A stretch of DNA of 64,000 nt from an uncultured Oscillospiraceae bacterium (GCA_934589525.1 CAKTOB010000008.1:1-64000), one strand, 5' to 3'; shown: positions 41,902 through 50,920, numbered from the stretch's first letter. Made by a program: numbers and translations. Notes: a model not told the origin generated them from the letters alone.

Positions 41902-42741
41902 ATGAAAGAGAAGATAAAAAAGTGTCTGAACTTCATCGGCCTGCTGGCTGCGGTGGCGGTGTGCCTGTGTATGATCCTGCTGGAATTGGTATTTACGGTA
42001 CAGGAATACGAAGCCTGGAAAGGCAGCTTCCACGCCTCTGTAAATCAGCTGTATGAGAATATGGATTTCTTCTTTGTCGGTGTATGCTGTTTGATTTTGT
42101 GCAGTGGTTTTTTCCTGCTTTCCGTAAGGGGAATCGTTCGCCTTTTCCGGAAATCGGAACGAGCACCCTCTCCCCTTTGGCGGCGGAGTCGGAATTACAT
42201 GCTCTTCATTTCGCTCATCCTGGTTGCGGTATCAATGCTGTGGGACCGGGATGTTACTGCGAAGATGGATGCGATCATAGAGGAAGGAGAAGTCCCCATG
42301 GCCTATAGGCTGCACCTGCTTCATGACTGGCTATCAATCGTGCAGACGCTAACATTCTGGGGATTCCTGGTACCTTTGTATTCCTGGTCGAAAGACCAGA
42401 AGGCCGCCTGGGCGAAAATGACGGCTGAGAAAGCAAAAAATCCCCCGGCGGGAGATTTCGGAAAGGAAGGAAATACAATGGGTCTATTGGGGAAACTGTT
42501 CAAACGAAAAGATAGCAAAGACATTATGGAAAAGCCCCAAATTCCAAAAGTCCAGACTGCCGAGGATTCGCCGCTGACACGGTGGGAAACGTACGGCAGG
42601 GGTGAACCTGTTGTCGCCCGCCACGTTGCAAATACAACCTGTGCGGACAAAACAGAACCACCCCCCGATATGCCATCCCGGCAGAAAAAACGTTACAAAT
42701 CAGAAAGCAAACAGTCAAACAATTGTGGTATACTGTTATAA
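41902..42741 (+). CDS. Membrane protein with repeat-derived C-terminal tail
   Basis: 279 residues. About four transmembrane segments in the first 165 residues (FIGLLAAVAVCLCMILLELVF; FFFVGVCCLILCSGFFLLSV; LFISLILVAVSMLW; LTFWGFLVPLYSW). A charged tail (about 170-235) contains a short amphipathic GLLGKLFKRKDSKD segment. The last about 45 residues are encoded by a dispersed intergenic repeat also found at about 9.2 kb, so the original stop was probably displaced by repeat insertion. The ribosome site is poor (AGGAG 13 nt upstream). Confidence 0.65.
   Translation: MKEKIKKCLNFIGLLAAVAVCLCMILLELVFTVQEYEAWKGSFHASVNQLYENMDFFFVGVCCLILCSGFFLLSVRGIVRLFRKSERAPSPLWRRSRNYMLFISLILVAVSMLWDRDVTAKMDAIIEEGEVPMAYRLHLLHDWLSIVQTLTFWGFLVPLYSWSKDQKAAWAKMTAEKAKNPPAGDFGKEGNTMGLLGKLFKRKDSKDIMEKPQIPKVQTAEDSPLTRWETYGRGEPVVARHVANTTCADKTEPPPDMPSRQKKRYKSESKQSNNCGILL
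42618..42666. repeat. Dispersed repeat module inside the 3' end of the membrane-protein gene
   Basis: The stretch from about 42636 (ACAACCTGTGCGGACAAAAC then a C-rich run) matches about 9197-9229 with few differences. Confidence 0.65.
42726..42734 (+). promoter_or_regulatory. Extended -10 promoter for the SDR gene
   Basis: TGGTATACT (TGn plus TATACT) at 42726-42734, about 100 nt before the start. The leader between is GC-rich with short inverted repeats (CCCGGG, GTGGG/CCCAC). Confidence 0.4.
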
Positions 42742-42835
42742 AAGAGGACAGGAGCCCGGGAGGCTGTGGGGATGGTTCTTGTTCCCGGGGTTGTCCCATT
42801 TTCGTGGGGGAACCCACAAGAACGGGGGTGCGGTG

Positions 42836-44368
42836 ATGGAAATGCAGGGGAAAAAACAAAGAGTATTTCTGACAGGCGCAACCGGCAACATGGGGCTTGC
42901 CAGTCTGAAGGAGATGCTGAAGGATCGGGACAAGCAGGATGTTGTGATCCTTGTCAGGGATTCGGTGAAGAATCGGAAGATTCTGGCTGCCTTTCGGGGG
43001 GCGGCTGGGTTGGAGATCCGCTGGGGGGATCTAAATGATTATGACGCGGTGCTGGAGTGTGTCAGGGATGCGGACCTGATTTTGCACATTGCGGCTCTTG
43101 TGTCTCCCGCGGCGGACTACCATCCGGAGCTTGCCATGAAGGTCAACTACGGCTCCACCAGAAATCTGATCCGGGCCATCTATGGGCTGGGGCAGCAGGA
43201 GCGGACGCGGCTGGTGTATATCGGCACAGTGGCGCAGACCGGTGACCGGATGCCGCCCATTCACTGGGGGCGGGTGGGCGATCCCATCAAGCCCAGTGTG
43301 TTTGACTATTATGCGGTGTCCAAGGTGGCGGCGGAACGGCTGGTCATCGAAAGCGGCCTTTCATACTGGGTTTCTCTGCGGCAGACCGGCATGACGGGGA
43401 AGGCCATGGCGGGTGTGGAGGATGCCATCATCTTCCACAACTGCCTGGACAATGTTCTGGAATACTGCTCGGACCGGGATTCCGCCCGGGCCATGAAAAA
43501 TTTGTGCGCCTTCAACCGGGACGGCACCCTGGAGGAAGGCTTCTGGGGGCATATCTACAACATCGGCGGCGGTGAAAGCTGCCGGGTAAGCACCTATGAA
43601 ATGTTCCGGAAACTGTTTGGTGCCATCGGCCTTACAGACCTGGACGATGTGTTCAACCCCAAGGAATTTGCCACCCGCAATTTTCACGGTCAATACTATT
43701 TAGACAGTGACAAACTGGAAGGGTACCTCCACTTCCGGCAGGACTCCATGGAGTATTTTTACCGCTGCTATCTGGAAAAGCTGGGGGCGTTGGCCAGGGT
43801 ATCCAGGGGCTTGTGCCGCATTCCCGGGGGCCGGCGGCTGATGGGGGCGGTTCTGCGCAGACGCTTTGGCAAGTTGACACGGACGGAGCACGGCACTGTG
43901 CGCTTTATAAAGGACAATCTGGAAGACCATATTGATGCCTACTGGGGCAGCCGCGCAAAATGGGAGGCCCTGCCTGAAAAATGGTCCCGCATGACCCATT
44001 TTACCCAATGGGATAGGGTGGTGCCCATGGACCACGGTTATGATGAAACCAAGCCGGAAAGTCAGCTGACCCCGGCGGATATGGCCGGGGCCGCCGCCTT
44101 CCGCGGGGGCAGGCTGCTGAGCGAGAATATGAAAACCGGCGACTGGAAAACGCCCCTGGAATTTGAATGCGCCTTCGGCCACCGATTCAAGGCCAGCCCC
44201 CGGCTGGTGCTGGAGGGGGGCCACTGGTGCGACGAATGCGAGCGCAAAAGCTGGAACTACGGCAGCCGGGCCCGGGTAGACCCCTTCTTTGCCCAGGTAT
44301 GGAATCCTCTTCACGACCCGGAGGAGCTGCGGGAATATCCCAAGAAGGTTTCGGAGCTGGATGTTTAA
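42836..44368 (+). CDS. Extended SDR (NAD-dependent epimerase/dehydratase) with extra C-terminal domain
   Basis: 510 residues. Rossmann motif FLTGATGNMG at about 11-20, a GDLNDYDAVLECV cofactor-side block, ILHIAALVSP, and catalytic YYAVSK (Tyr-x-x-x-Lys). The SDR part ends at about residue 310. The remaining 200 residues include RFIKDNLEDHIDAYWGSRAKWEALPEKW and a C-terminal FGHRFKASPRLVLEGGHWCDECERKSW with a CxxC pair that may bind zinc. Substrate unknown (nucleotide sugar, steroid or polyketide-like compounds are all possible). Start 42836 follows GGGGGTG; ATG 42842 is an alternative. Confidence 0.82.
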   Translation: MEMQGKKQRVFLTGATGNMGLASLKEMLKDRDKQDVVILVRDSVKNRKILAAFRGAAGLEIRWGDLNDYDAVLECVRDADLILHIAALVSPAADYHPELAMKVNYGSTRNLIRAIYGLGQQERTRLVYIGTVAQTGDRMPPIHWGRVGDPIKPSVFDYYAVSKVAAERLVIESGLSYWVSLRQTGMTGKAMAGVEDAIIFHNCLDNVLEYCSDRDSARAMKNLCAFNRDGTLEEGFWGHIYNIGGGESCRVSTYEMFRKLFGAIGLTDLDDVFNPKEFATRNFHGQYYLDSDKLEGYLHFRQDSMEYFYRCYLEKLGALARVSRGLCRIPGGRRLMGAVLRRRFGKLTRTEHGTVRFIKDNLEDHIDAYWGSRAKWEALPEKWSRMTHFTQWDRVVPMDHGYDETKPESQLTPADMAGAAAFRGGRLLSENMKTGDWKTPLEFECAFGHRFKASPRLVLEGGHWCDECERKSWNYGSRARVDPFFAQVWNPLHDPEELREYPKKVSELDV

Positions 44369-44422
44369 GGCCCGGGCAAAAGACCCGCCGGGGCAGTCCA
44401 TGATGTTTTCGGGAAATAAAAC

Positions 44423-44451
44423 TTGAAAAAACTCTGCGAAGGGATTACTAT
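44423..44451 (+). promoter_or_regulatory. Promoter of the second DUF624 gene
   Basis: TTGAAA (44423-44428), 17 bp, TACTAT (44446-44451). Confidence 0.55.
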
Positions 44452-44486
44452 AAGAAAAAGACAGAAAAAGAAAGAAGAGGACCTTT

Positions 44487-45125
44487 ATGAGCGGATTGTT
44501 TTCTCTGGATTCCCGGTTTATGCGTTATATGGGCCGTCTGGCGGACCTGATGGTGCTGAATCTGCTGTTTTTACTGACCAGCCTCCCCATTGTGACCGTG
44601 GGGGCCTCCCTGACGGCGCTGTATGCGGTGTGCTTCCGGCTGGGGACGGAGGAGGAGGGCTCTGTGATCCGGGATTATTTCCGGGCTTTTCGGGCAAATT
44701 TCCTCCAGGCCACGGGGCTGTGGCTGCTGGAAATACTGCTGGTGGGCAGCTCCTTCCTGTGCGCAGTCCGGATTGGTGCCATGGGCGGCGGGGCGTATTA
44801 TCTGACGGTGGTATTCATAGGGCTTTGTACCCTGGCGGTGCTGGTGTTCTCCTATGCCTTCCCGCTGGTCAGTCGGTTTGAAAACAGCATGGTGGCGGAG
44901 CTGTGCAACGCCTTTTTGCTGTGCATCGGGTATTTGCCCAGGTCTATTGTGATGGGGGCCCTGAATATCTTCCCGTTTTTTCTGCTGTTTACCGATTTGT
45001 ATCTGTTTTTGAAGATCTCCTTTTTGTGGGTGATCCTGTGGTTTTCCACAGTTTGCTACATCAACTGTCAATTGCTGAAAAAAGTCTTTGCGCCTTATTT
45101 AGGGGCGGAAGAGAACCCATTATAA
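44487..45125 (+). CDS. DUF624 (YesL-like) membrane protein, copy 2
   Basis: 212 residues, about five to six transmembrane segments, clearly paralogous to 6853-7482: shared MGRLADLMVLNLLFLLTSLP, GASLTALYAVCFRL, YFRAFRANF, YLPRSIVMGALNIFPF and YINCQLLKKVFAPYL blocks. GAGGACCTTT precedes the ATG. Monocistronic, with its own promoter and terminator. Function unknown. Confidence 0.85.
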   Translation: MSGLFSLDSRFMRYMGRLADLMVLNLLFLLTSLPIVTVGASLTALYAVCFRLGTEEEGSVIRDYFRAFRANFLQATGLWLLEILLVGSSFLCAVRIGAMGGGAYYLTVVFIGLCTLAVLVFSYAFPLVSRFENSMVAELCNAFLLCIGYLPRSIVMGALNIFPFFLLFTDLYLFLKISFLWVILWFSTVCYINCQLLKKVFAPYLGAEENPL

Positions 45126-45131
45126 AACGCT

Positions 45132-45175
45132 GCCCTCTATGATGTTCGGATGTCATCATAGAGGGCTGTTTTTTA
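45132..45175. terminator. Terminator between convergent DUF624 and UvrA-like genes
   Basis: 13-bp perfect stem GCCCTCTATGATG / CATCATAGAGGGC (45132-45144, 45154-45166) then TGTTTTTTAT; the A-rich left side could serve the minus strand. Confidence 0.9.
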
Positions 45176-47656
45176 TAGGAATCTTCCCGTAATGCTGTTT
45201 TTGTTTTCCCTGATCTCCCCGGGGGTTCCCGTGGCGACGATTCGGCCGCCGTATTCGCCGCCGCCGGGGCCCATATCGATGATGTAGTCTGCATTATGGA
45301 TCACGTCCAGGTCGTGCTCAATGACAACGACGGTGGCCCCCCGGTCCAGCAGGGTCTGGAATACCCCCAGCAGCACCCGTACATCCAGGGGGTGCAGGCC
45401 GATGGAGGGCTCGTCAAAGACGAACACGGAATCCTCCTGGGTTTTTCCGATTTCGCTGGCCAGCTTCAGCCGCTGGGCCTCGCCGCCGGAGAGCCCCGGT
45501 GTCTCCTCTCCTAAAGTCAGATAGCCCAGGCCAAGCTGCTTTAGAATGGCCAGCTTCTGGCTGACGGTTTTCATGCCCTTGCAGAAGGCCATGGCGGTGT
45601 TTACATCCATGTCCATCAGCTCCGGCAGGGAGGCCTTTGCGCCCTCCGGACCTTCAAGCCGGATTCCATAGGCCTCCCGGCGGTAGCGGGAGCCTTTGCA
45701 ATCCGGGCAGGGAATATCCACATCCGGCAGGAACTGCACATCCAGGCTCACCACACCGGTGCCGTCGCAGCCGGGGCAGCGGAGGGAGCCGGTATTGTAG
45801 GAAAAGTCACCGGCTTTGTATCCCTGCTTTTTGGCATCGGGGGACTTGGCATAGAGCTTTCGAAGCTCATCGTGGACACCGGCGTAGGTCGCCACGGTGG
45901 AGCGGACATTGATGCCGATGGGGGTGGCATCAATGAGCTTTACATGGGCGATCCCCTGGGCCTCCACCTTCCGGATATGGGCGGGTAGGGTGCCGCCGCT
46001 GATGCTACTTTCCAGGGCGGGGATCAGGCTCTCCAGCACCATGGTGGTCTTGCCGGAGCCGGAAACCCCGGTGACCACGGTCAGCCGCCCCTTGGGGATC
46101 TGCACGTCCAAAGGCTTTACGGTATGGATCTGGTCGGTGGAAAGAGAAATGGTGCCCTTGTCAAAGAGCAGGTCTTTGGGGGCGCGGTCCCGGAGCCTGG
46201 TCTCGGCGGTTCCGGAGAGGAAGGGGCCGATTTGGGAGACGGCGTTCTTTTCAATGGCGGGAATGCTGCCCTGGGCGATGACATGGCCGCCCTTGGCCCC
46301 GGCCTCCGGCCCCATTTCAATGATCCAGTCCGCCTCTTTCAAAATCTGGGTGTCGTGGTCCACCAGAATGACGGAGTTGCCGTCGGCTACCAGGTCCTGC
46401 ATCACCCCGGTGAGGCCCAGGATGTTGGAGGGGTGCAGGCCGATGGAGGGCTCGTCCAGCACATACAGAACGCCCGTGGTGCGGTTGCGGACCGCCCGGG
46501 CCAACTGCATCCGCTGGCGCTCGCCGGTGGAGAGGGTGGAGGCGGCCCGGTCCAGGGTCAGGTACCCCAGACCTAAGTCCATGAGCCGTTTTGCGGTGCT
46601 CTGGAAGGCCTCGCAGATGCTCCGGGCCATGGGGCCCATTTCTTCCGGCAGACTTTCCGGCACCCCTTGCACCCAGTCTACCAATTGAGAGAGGGTCATG
46701 GCGCAGGCCCGGTCCAGGGAGATCCCCCGGAGCCGGGGCCTCCTGGCGGCTTCCGACAGCCGGGTGCCGTGGCAATCCGGGCAAGTTTCCTCTTTCAGAA
46801 ATTTTTCCACCCGCTTCATGCCCTTTTCGTCCTTGACCTTAGAAAGTGCGTTTTCCACGGTGTAGACGGCGTTAAAATAGGTGAAGTCCAGCTCCGCAAA
46901 GTCGTTGGAGTCGGATTTTTTGGGCCGGTAGAGAATGTGCTTTTTTTCGGCCGGGCCATGGAATACGATTTCTTTTTCCCGCTCCGTCAGCTCCCGGAAG
47001 GGCACGTCCGTCCGCACCCCCATTTGTCGGCAGATGTCCGTCATCAGCGACCACATGAGGCTATTCCAGGGGGCCACGGCACCCTGGTCAATGGTCAGAG
47101 AGTCGTCCGGCACCAGGGTGCTCAGGTCCACGGCCCGGACGATGCCGGTACCGCCGCACTTCTGGCAGGCCCCCTGGGAGTTGAAGGCCAGCTCCTCCGC
47201 CGAGGGGGCATAGAACCTTGCGCCGCACTCCGGGCAAACAAGCTCCTTCCCCGCGGCCACCGCCAGAGTCGGAGGGAGGTAATGCCCGTTGGGGCAGCAG
47301 TGGCTGGAAAGCCGGGAGAACAGGAGCCGCAGGCTGTTCAGCAGCTCCGTTCCCGTGCCGAAGGTGCTGCGGATGCCCGGCACACCGGGGCGCTGGTGCA
47401 GCGCCAGGGCGGCGGGGACATACAGCGCCTCCTCCACACTGGCCTTGGAGGCCTGGGTCATGCGGCGGCGGGTATAGGTGGAGAGGGCCTCCAGATACCG
47501 CCGGGAGCCCTCGGCATACAGCACCCCCAGAGCCAGGGAGGACTTGCCGGAGCCGGATACCCCCGCAATGCCCACGATTTTCCCCAGGGGGATGTCTACA
47601 TCAATATTCTTCAGATTGTGGACCTTGGCCCCACGAATCAGCATTTTTTCGATCAT
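45173..47656 (-). CDS. UvrA-like (UvrA2-type) ABC ATPase
   Basis: 827 residues. Two ABC halves: first Walker A GVSGSGKSSLALG (about 32) with signature STGERQRMQLARAV; second Walker A GVSGSGKTTMVLES with signature SGGEAQRLKLAS and VFDEPSIGLHPLD. Zinc modules: CPECGARF...CQKCGGTG and CPGCDGTG...CPDCKGSRY. It is about 110 residues shorter than canonical UvrA (about 940), in keeping with UvrA2-like proteins linked to damage or DNA-binding-drug tolerance rather than the core excinuclease. Start 47656 has GGAG upstream. Confidence 0.88.
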   Translation of the reverse strand: MIEKMLIRGAKVHNLKNIDVDIPLGKIVGIAGVSGSGKSSLALGVLYAEGSRRYLEALSTYTRRRMTQASKASVEEALYVPAALALHQRPGVPGIRSTFGTGTELLNSLRLLFSRLSSHCCPNGHYLPPTLAVAAGKELVCPECGARFYAPSAEELAFNSQGACQKCGGTGIVRAVDLSTLVPDDSLTIDQGAVAPWNSLMWSLMTDICRQMGVRTDVPFRELTEREKEIVFHGPAEKKHILYRPKKSDSNDFAELDFTYFNAVYTVENALSKVKDEKGMKRVEKFLKEETCPDCHGTRLSEAARRPRLRGISLDRACAMTLSQLVDWVQGVPESLPEEMGPMARSICEAFQSTAKRLMDLGLGYLTLDRAASTLSTGERQRMQLARAVRNRTTGVLYVLDEPSIGLHPSNILGLTGVMQDLVADGNSVILVDHDTQILKEADWIIEMGPEAGAKGGHVIAQGSIPAIEKNAVSQIGPFLSGTAETRLRDRAPKDLLFDKGTISLSTDQIHTVKPLDVQIPKGRLTVVTGVSGSGKTTMVLESLIPALESSISGGTLPAHIRKVEAQGIAHVKLIDATPIGINVRSTVATYAGVHDELRKLYAKSPDAKKQGYKAGDFSYNTGSLRCPGCDGTGVVSLDVQFLPDVDIPCPDCKGSRYRREAYGIRLEGPEGAKASLPELMDMDVNTAMAFCKGMKTVSQKLAILKQLGLGYLTLGEETPGLSGGEAQRLKLASEIGKTQEDSVFVFDEPSIGLHPLDVRVLLGVFQTLLDRGATVVVIEHDLDVIHNADYIIDMGPGGGEYGGRIVATGTPGEIRENKNSITGRFL

Positions 47657-47848
47657 TGTTCTTGCTCCATGTTTTGTTGTTAAAGGCCCGCTTCGGCCCC
47701 TTTTTGGCCCCAAAGCGGTGCTTTTACCTCATCATACTCACGTCCTTTGCGTTTGTCAATCCTTCATAACAAACGGATCGATCGCTGAAAACCTCCTGCC
47801 GACCGACGCTCAAGGCCTCTGCTTCTCAGGTTCCGTGAAAAATCGCTC

Positions 47849-47876
47849 TTGATATTCCAAAATGCAGGAATATAAT
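47849..47876 (+). promoter_or_regulatory. Promoter of the YoaP-like remnant gene
   Basis: TTGATA (47849-47854), 16 bp, TATAAT (47871-47876). Confidence 0.6.
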
Positions 47877-47925
47877 AAAAAGAAACCTATACCCCCCAGA
47901 CCGATTTTAAGAAGGATGACGCACC

Positions 47926-48156
47926 ATGAACTATATCCACATCACCAAAGAAAACATCGACCTTGAGCACATCTGCTGCGCCATGTCCGGCAAGCAGAGT
48001 ATGGCCAAGAAGGTCTCGGCTCCCGTGACCACTTATGCTTTGTTCCGGGACGGACAGTTCCTCACCCAGGGCATTCTCTCCGACAAAAAATTCCTGATGC
48101 TGGCTGATGTTTCCGACTCCGTGGCAGGAAACAAGCAAAACGCAACCGGCGGCTAA
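47926..48156 (+). CDS. Shortened YoaP-like protein, 76 residues
   Basis: Begins MNYIHITKENIDLEHICCAMSG, the recognisable start of GNAT/YoaP-type proteins. It then passes directly to VSAPVTTYALFRDGQFLTQGILSDKKFLMLA, which looks like the C-terminal end of the same family (full proteins are about 250 residues). It appears to be an in-frame internal deletion leaving both ends. AAGGA lies 9 nt before the ATG and the promoter looks intact, so it may still be made; the GNAT catalytic core is absent. Confidence 0.6.
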   Translation: MNYIHITKENIDLEHICCAMSGKQSMAKKVSAPVTTYALFRDGQFLTQGILSDKKFLMLADVSDSVAGNKQNATGG

Positions 48157-48236
48157 CGGCATGTAAAGCCCGCTTGGTAGATAGCAACCGCCCAAAATGG
48201 TATCATCAGGGCATCCAAACAGAAAGGGGGATCTTT

Positions 48237-49235
48237 ATGATCCTGGCAGACAAAATCACAGAAGAACGAAAAAAGAACGGGTGGTCCCAGGAGGAGCTGG
48301 CGGAGAAGCTGGGGGTTTCCAGACAGTCCGTATCCAAATGGGAGAGCGCCGGTTCCGTACCGGACCTGCAAAAGGTCATTCAGCTGGCGGAGCTTTTTGG
48401 AGTGAGTACGGATTACTTGTTGAAGGATGCTCTGGGACAGGAGAGCCGGGGCATGGGGACCGGAAACGACCCGGAGAGCACCCTGCACCAGGTCTCTATG
48501 GAGGAAGCCAACGCGTTTCTGAACATCAAGAAAGAGGCCGCTCCAATCATTGCCAACGCCACGGCCCTGTGCATTCTCAGCCCTATTCTGCTGATTCTGC
48601 TGTTGGCCTTTTCCGAAAACAGGCTGCTGCCCATCACCTGGGGCATGGCTCTGGGGATCGGGTGTACGGTGCTGTTTATCTTTGTGGCCATTGCCGTGTT
48701 CCTGTTCATCACCTGTGGCATCCGCATGAGCCGCCTGGAACAATTGGAGCGGGAACCCTTTGAAACCGAGTATGGCGTTACGGGAATGGTCCGGGAAAAG
48801 AGCAGTGGCTTTGAGGAGCACTTTTCCCGGGGAATTGCTCTGGGCGTTGTGCTGTGCATCGTGTCTGTGATCCCGCTTCTCATTGTCGGAACCATGAACC
48901 CACCGGAGGGCGGCATTTGCGTGATGGTGTGTGTGGCGGTGCTGCTGGCGCTGGTAGCTCTGGGGGTCAATTTGATCATCCGGGTCGTCATCGTCAAGGG
49001 CAGCTTCGATGCCCTTTTGCAGGAAGGGGAGTATACCCAAAAGGAAAAACGGGCGAAGAAAAAACTGGATACCTTTTCCGGTGCGTATTGGTGTCTGGCC
49101 ACCGCGATTTACTTAGGCTGGAGCTTCTGGACCATGCGCTGGGACTTTACCTGGCTGGTCTGGCCGGTAGCCGGGGTGCTCTTTGCGGCGGTATCCGGCA
49201 TTGCGCGAATGTTCCTGAAGGTGGACGGGGAGTAA
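48237..49235 (+). CDS. XRE-family regulator with C-terminal membrane domain
   Basis: 332 residues: XRE HTH at about 8-62 (ITEERKKNGWSQEELAEKLGVSRQSVSKWES), a linker, then transmembrane segments at about 105-125, 132-160, 202-223, 226-255 and near the C-terminus. AAAGGGGGATC precedes ATG 48237. Second HTH-membrane protein of the window (compare 17269-17916), but not a close paralog. Targets unknown. Confidence 0.85.
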   Translation: MILADKITEERKKNGWSQEELAEKLGVSRQSVSKWESAGSVPDLQKVIQLAELFGVSTDYLLKDALGQESRGMGTGNDPESTLHQVSMEEANAFLNIKKEAAPIIANATALCILSPILLILLLAFSENRLLPITWGMALGIGCTVLFIFVAIAVFLFITCGIRMSRLEQLEREPFETEYGVTGMVREKSSGFEEHFSRGIALGVVLCIVSVIPLLIVGTMNPPEGGICVMVCVAVLLALVALGVNLIIRVVIVKGSFDALLQEGEYTQKEKRAKKKLDTFSGAYWCLATAIYLGWSFWTMRWDFTWLVWPVAGVLFAAVSGIARMFLKVDGE

Positions 49236-49375
49236 ATGCTGTAAACGCTTCCCGATGTGGCGGCGGATGCTGCGGTCACAGTTGAGAACCCCCGTCGAAA
49301 TATCCAATTGGCGGGGAAGGGAAAAAGGCAGGTCTGCTTATTTTTACAGAAATTGGACCGCAGCCCATCCCGGGT

Positions 49376-49404
49376 TTGACATGGGCCGGGAATCGTGGTA
49401 GAAT
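49376..49404 (+). promoter_or_regulatory. Promoter of purF-carA-carB
   Basis: TTGACA (49376-49381), 17 bp, TAGAAT (49399-49404) with an extended TGg element. The rest of the 49236-49489 gap shows only this and the leader. Confidence 0.9.
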
Positions 49405-49410
49405 CACCGG

Positions 49411-49472
49411 GAAAAGCAAGGACGCTTATTTGGGCGGAGAATTCTCTCCGCCTGAATAGGCGTTCTTTTTTT
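49411..49472 (+). promoter_or_regulatory. ANTAR-type antitermination leader of purF
   Basis: Hairpin P1: stem AAGC/GCTT with hexaloop AAGGAC (49414-49427), A at loop position 1 and G at 4. Four nt later hairpin P2: GGCGGAG/CTCCGCC with hexaloop AATTCT (49433-49452). The right side GAATAGGCGTTCTT can instead pair with AAGGACGCTTATT of P1, giving a long terminator stem followed by a T-run (49465-49472). P1 and the terminator are mutually exclusive, the arrangement known for ANTAR-controlled leaders. Confidence 0.65.
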
Positions 49473-49489
49473 GCGTAAAGGGGGAGCCT

Positions 49490-50920
49490 ATGAGAGAACT
49501 ACATGAAGAATGCGGCGTGTTCGGTGCCTGGTCGCCGGAGCCGCAAAATATGGCGGACCTGGCCTACTATGGGCTGTATGCCCTGCAGCACCGGGGGCAG
49601 GAAAGCTGCGGCATCGTAGTAAACGATGACGGCGTATTCACCACCCACCGGGACTTGGGACAGGTGGGGGATGTGTTTACCCGGGAGGAACTGGGGAAGT
49701 TCCCCACAGGCACCATGGCCGTGGGCCATGTGCGCTACGGCACCACCGGGGCCACCAACCGGGCCAACTGCCAGCCCATTGTGGTAAACCACATGAAAGG
49801 AAAACTGGCCCTGGCCCACAATGGCAATCTGAGCAATGCCTATGAACTGCGAAACGCCCTGGAATTGGGAGGTGCCATTTTCCACGGCACCAGCGACACG
49901 GAAATCATCGCCTACATCATCACCCAGCAGCGGCTGAAAACCCCCTCCATTGAGGCGGCGGTGGGCCGGGCCATGGAGCAGATGGAGGGGGCCTTCTCCC
50001 TGGTGATGATGTCCTCCGCCAAGCTCATTGCCGCCCGAGACCCCTGGGGGTTCAGGCCCCTATGCTACGGGCTGCGGCCCGACGGGACCTATATTGTTGC
50101 CTCGGAGAGCTGCGCCCTGGGGGCGGTGGGGGCCAAGCCGGAGCGGGATATTCTGCCGGGGGAAATCGTTATTTTTGACGAAACCGGGGTGCATTCCAAT
50201 CGGGAACTGTGCAAAACCCAGGCCCACAGACCCTGCATCTTTGAATACATCTACTTTGCCCGGCCGGATTCGGTGATCGACGGGGTCAGCGTCCATGAGG
50301 CCCGCAAGGAGGCCGGAAGGCTTCTGGCCCGCCGGCATCCGGTGGAGGCGGACATTGTAGTGGGGGTTCCGGACTCCGGCATGGATGCCGCCCTGGGCTA
50401 CGGGGAGGAGGCCGGCATTCCCTTTGCCCTGGGCTTTATCAAGAACAAGTATATTGGCCGCACCTTTATTTCCCCCGGCCAGGGGCAAAGGCTTGACCAG
50501 GTGCGCATTAAGCTGAGCCCCATTGGTCCGGCGGTGAAGGGGAAGCGGGTGGTGCTCATTGATGACTCCATCGTCCGGGGCACCACCAGCGGGCAAATCG
50601 TTACTTTGCTGCGGGAGGCGGGGGCCAGAGAGATCCATCTGCGGATTTCTGCGCCGCCCTTCCGGAATCCCTGTTATTACGGCACGGACATTGATTCCCG
50701 GGACAAGCTCATCGCCTGCCGGTATTCCGTTCCGGAAATCTGTAAGTTTGTGGGGGCGGACAGCCTGGGGTATCTGGAATTGGAGGACCTGGCGCAGATG
50801 TTGGGCTCCAAGGATTTCTGCCACGCCTGCTTCAGCGGGGAGTACCCCACCGGCATCCCCACCCATACGGAAAAGGACCGATTTGAAGGAAAGCTTTCCC
50901 AAAGGAGGACAGAAAAATGA
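49490..50920 (+). CDS. purF: Amidophosphoribosyltransferase
   Basis: First committed step of purine synthesis: glutamine + PRPP to 5-phosphoribosylamine. 476 residues. A 7-residue propeptide precedes the presumed nucleophile in EECGVFGAW (Cys8), as in B. subtilis-type PurF. The N-terminal Ntn glutaminase has QHRGQES and HNGNLSN; the PRTase domain has VVLIDDSIVRGTT. Cysteines in IACRY and FCHACFSG fit the Fe-S-containing subclass. Unusually it heads an operon with carAB (ATGA overlap) rather than other pur genes. Controlled by the leader described at 49411. Confidence 0.97.
   Translation: MRELHEECGVFGAWSPEPQNMADLAYYGLYALQHRGQESCGIVVNDDGVFTTHRDLGQVGDVFTREELGKFPTGTMAVGHVRYGTTGATNRANCQPIVVNHMKGKLALAHNGNLSNAYELRNALELGGAIFHGTSDTEIIAYIITQQRLKTPSIEAAVGRAMEQMEGAFSLVMMSSAKLIAARDPWGFRPLCYGLRPDGTYIVASESCALGAVGAKPERDILPGEIVIFDETGVHSNRELCKTQAHRPCIFEYIYFARPDSVIDGVSVHEARKEAGRLLARRHPVEADIVVGVPDSGMDAALGYGEEAGIPFALGFIKNKYIGRTFISPGQGQRLDQVRIKLSPIGPAVKGKRVVLIDDSIVRGTTSGQIVTLLREAGAREIHLRISAPPFRNPCYYGTDIDSRDKLIACRYSVPEICKFVGADSLGYLELEDLAQMLGSKDFCHACFSGEYPTGIPTHTEKDRFEGKLSQRRTEK

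Noticed and set aside
49411..49472. Purine or PRPP riboswitch upstream of purF
   Set aside because: The leader is only about 80 nt, with the hairpins starting at +1, so there is no room for a known aptamer; the A1/G4 hexaloop and competing terminator fit an ANTAR target better.
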